DNA of 33,751 nucleotides from NCBI GenBank assembly GCA_012520945.1, contig JAAYNH010000010.1, positions 1-33,751 of the forward strand, in the 5' to 3' direction. Source of the stretch: Treponema sp. (GTDB lineage Bacteria; Spirochaetota; Spirochaetia; Treponematales; Treponemataceae). The number at the start of each line of letters is the position of its first letter. Positions within the stretch are counted from its first letter, which is position 1. Of this stretch, positions 33,070 through 33,751 are shown piece after piece. A program made the translations under genes and the position numbers. Under the pieces are notes generated by a model. That model worked only from the letters and a program-made list of their open reading frames with translations. It ran no database searches and was not told the origin of the DNA.

Positions 33070-33537
33070 TTATTTTAGCGAATCGTTATTTAGTTCTTTT
33101 AAAAGATTTGTGCAACCTTCTTTTACATCACGGTATGTTTTTTCAAAATTTCCTGTATACCAAGGATCCGCAATGGAGCGATCCAAGAACATACGAATTT
33201 TGCCTTCAGGGTCGCCACTACAGATGTGTTTCATATTTTGCACATTATGATTATCCATACCGATAAGTAAGTCATATTTTTCATAGTCGGCTTTTGTCAT
33301 TTGACGTGCACGATGTTTTCCGCATGGGATATTATTTTGTGCTAAAATGTTTTGTGTTCCCCTATGAACGTCACTACCTATTTCATCGGTACTGGTGGCG
33401 GCACTGTCGACTTCAAATAAGTGATTTATATTTTGTAAGTCGAGCATATTTTTAAAAACAAATTCTGCCATAGGTGAACGACAGATGTTTCCGTGACATA
33501 CAAATAAAATTTTTTTTATGTTTTTGTAATTTTTCAT
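33070..33537 (-). CDS. low-molecular-weight protein tyrosine phosphatase
   Basis: The 155-residue cytosolic enzyme dephosphorylates protein tyrosines or related small substrates. The P-loop CHGNICRSP (Cys14, Arg20) lies at the N-terminus as usual. The general acid Asp is in DPWYTGNFEKTY near residue 125. The family helices KADYEKYDLLIGMD and VKEGCTNLL are present. The length is standard. It is convergent with the acyl-ACP thioesterase gene. No tyrosine kinase or polysaccharide gene is nearby, so the substrate is unknown. Confidence 0.93.
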   Translation of the reverse strand: MKNYKNIKKILFVCHGNICRSPMAEFVFKNMLDLQNINHLFEVDSAATSTDEIGSDVHRGTQNILAQNNIPCGKHRARQMTKADYEKYDLLIGMDNHNVQNMKHICSGDPEGKIRMFLDRSIADPWYTGNFEKTYRDVKEGCTNLLKELNNDSLK

Positions 33538-33639
33538 ATAAAAATAATATCTAATAATAAAAAAATAAACAAGACAATAGAAAAAAGCTGTTATATTTTA
33601 AAAAATAATATCATTAAATATCATTAAAATAAAAAACAG

Positions 33640-33668
33640 TTGAATTTTTTTTTACAATTCGCTATCAT
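33640..33668 (+). promoter_or_regulatory. predicted promoter of the edge riboswitch transcript
   Basis: TTGAAT (33640-33645) and TATCAT (33663-33668) are 17 bases apart and place the start near 33675, at the beginning of the structured RNA. Confidence 0.6.
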
Positions 33669-33671
33669 TTA

Positions 33672-33738
33672 ATTATCACTTCTGGCGTTTAGATGGAACA
33701 AACCATCATGAAGTAACCTTCAGCCGCACGCCTGGGCT
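33672..33738 (+). ncRNA. ZTP (pfl) riboswitch, target gene outside window
   Basis: CTGGCG (33682-33687) is followed by hairpin GATGG-AACAAA-CCATC (33692-33707), then TGAAG-TAAC-CTTCA (33709-33722), and the ending GCCGCACGCCTGGGC. This order of CUGGCG, hairpin, small stem and CGCCUGGGC is the pfl/ZTP aptamer that senses the folate-stress purine intermediate ZTP/ZMP. Genes it controls are usually purine or one-carbon genes. The expression platform and gene lie past position 33751. Confidence 0.75.
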
Positions 33739-33751
33739 AGGAAAAATCAGA

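Overview
The window is low-GC bacterial DNA (about one third G+C by eye). The content fits an anaerobic, diderm, lipoprotein-rich bacterium. Visible signs are a flavodiiron protein, a citramalate-type isoleucine route, several short lipoproteins with spirochaete-like lipoboxes, a TRL-like lipoprotein and a TonB/TonB-dependent receptor pair. A Treponema-like spirochaete is my best guess. This is inference from gene content, not from a marker gene.

Layout. 1-4972: tRNA-Pro(GGG), a hotdog acyl-CoA thioesterase, an ABC exporter with a decayed nucleotide-binding domain, a GC-rich dispersed repeat, a lipoprotein, an ACGAAT/ATTCGT repeat field and a DUF4143-type AAA ATPase. 5118-14975: a branched-chain amino acid operon, leuA-cimA-leuC-leuD-leuB-ilvD-ilvB, closed by a clear terminator. 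The two condensing enzymes LeuA and CimA feed the shared LeuCD and LeuB, so isoleucine can be made from pyruvate and acetyl-CoA without threonine deaminase. ilvN lies about 1.5 kb downstream, separated from ilvB by a flavodiiron gene on the other strand. 17041-20147: a sirtuin, a small exported protein overlapping a NapH-like Fe-S membrane protein, and a class 3 lipase-like protein.

20331-23602: an accessory patch. It holds a tandem ABC ATPase with a dead first half and a His-rich repeat, an intact RHH/RelE toxin-antitoxin pair with a consensus promoter, an RHH-like antitoxin behind a frame-broken Gp49-like toxin, a truncated MazE-like gene with a palindromic promoter, and an XRE regulator. 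23655-27667: a Sel1 lipoprotein, tRNA-Pro(CGG), a DUF1538 membrane protein translationally coupled to a tandem PII-like protein (the best candidate for a little-described system), and metF.

27739-33751: a second copy of the GC-rich repeat, then a minus-strand vitamin B12 uptake operon. This reads promoter, cobalamin riboswitch, small lipoprotein, BtuB-like receptor, TonB. It is followed by two more lipoproteins, an acyl-ACP thioesterase and a low-molecular-weight tyrosine phosphatase. At the right edge is a promoter followed by what looks like a ZTP (pfl) riboswitch whose target gene lies outside the window.
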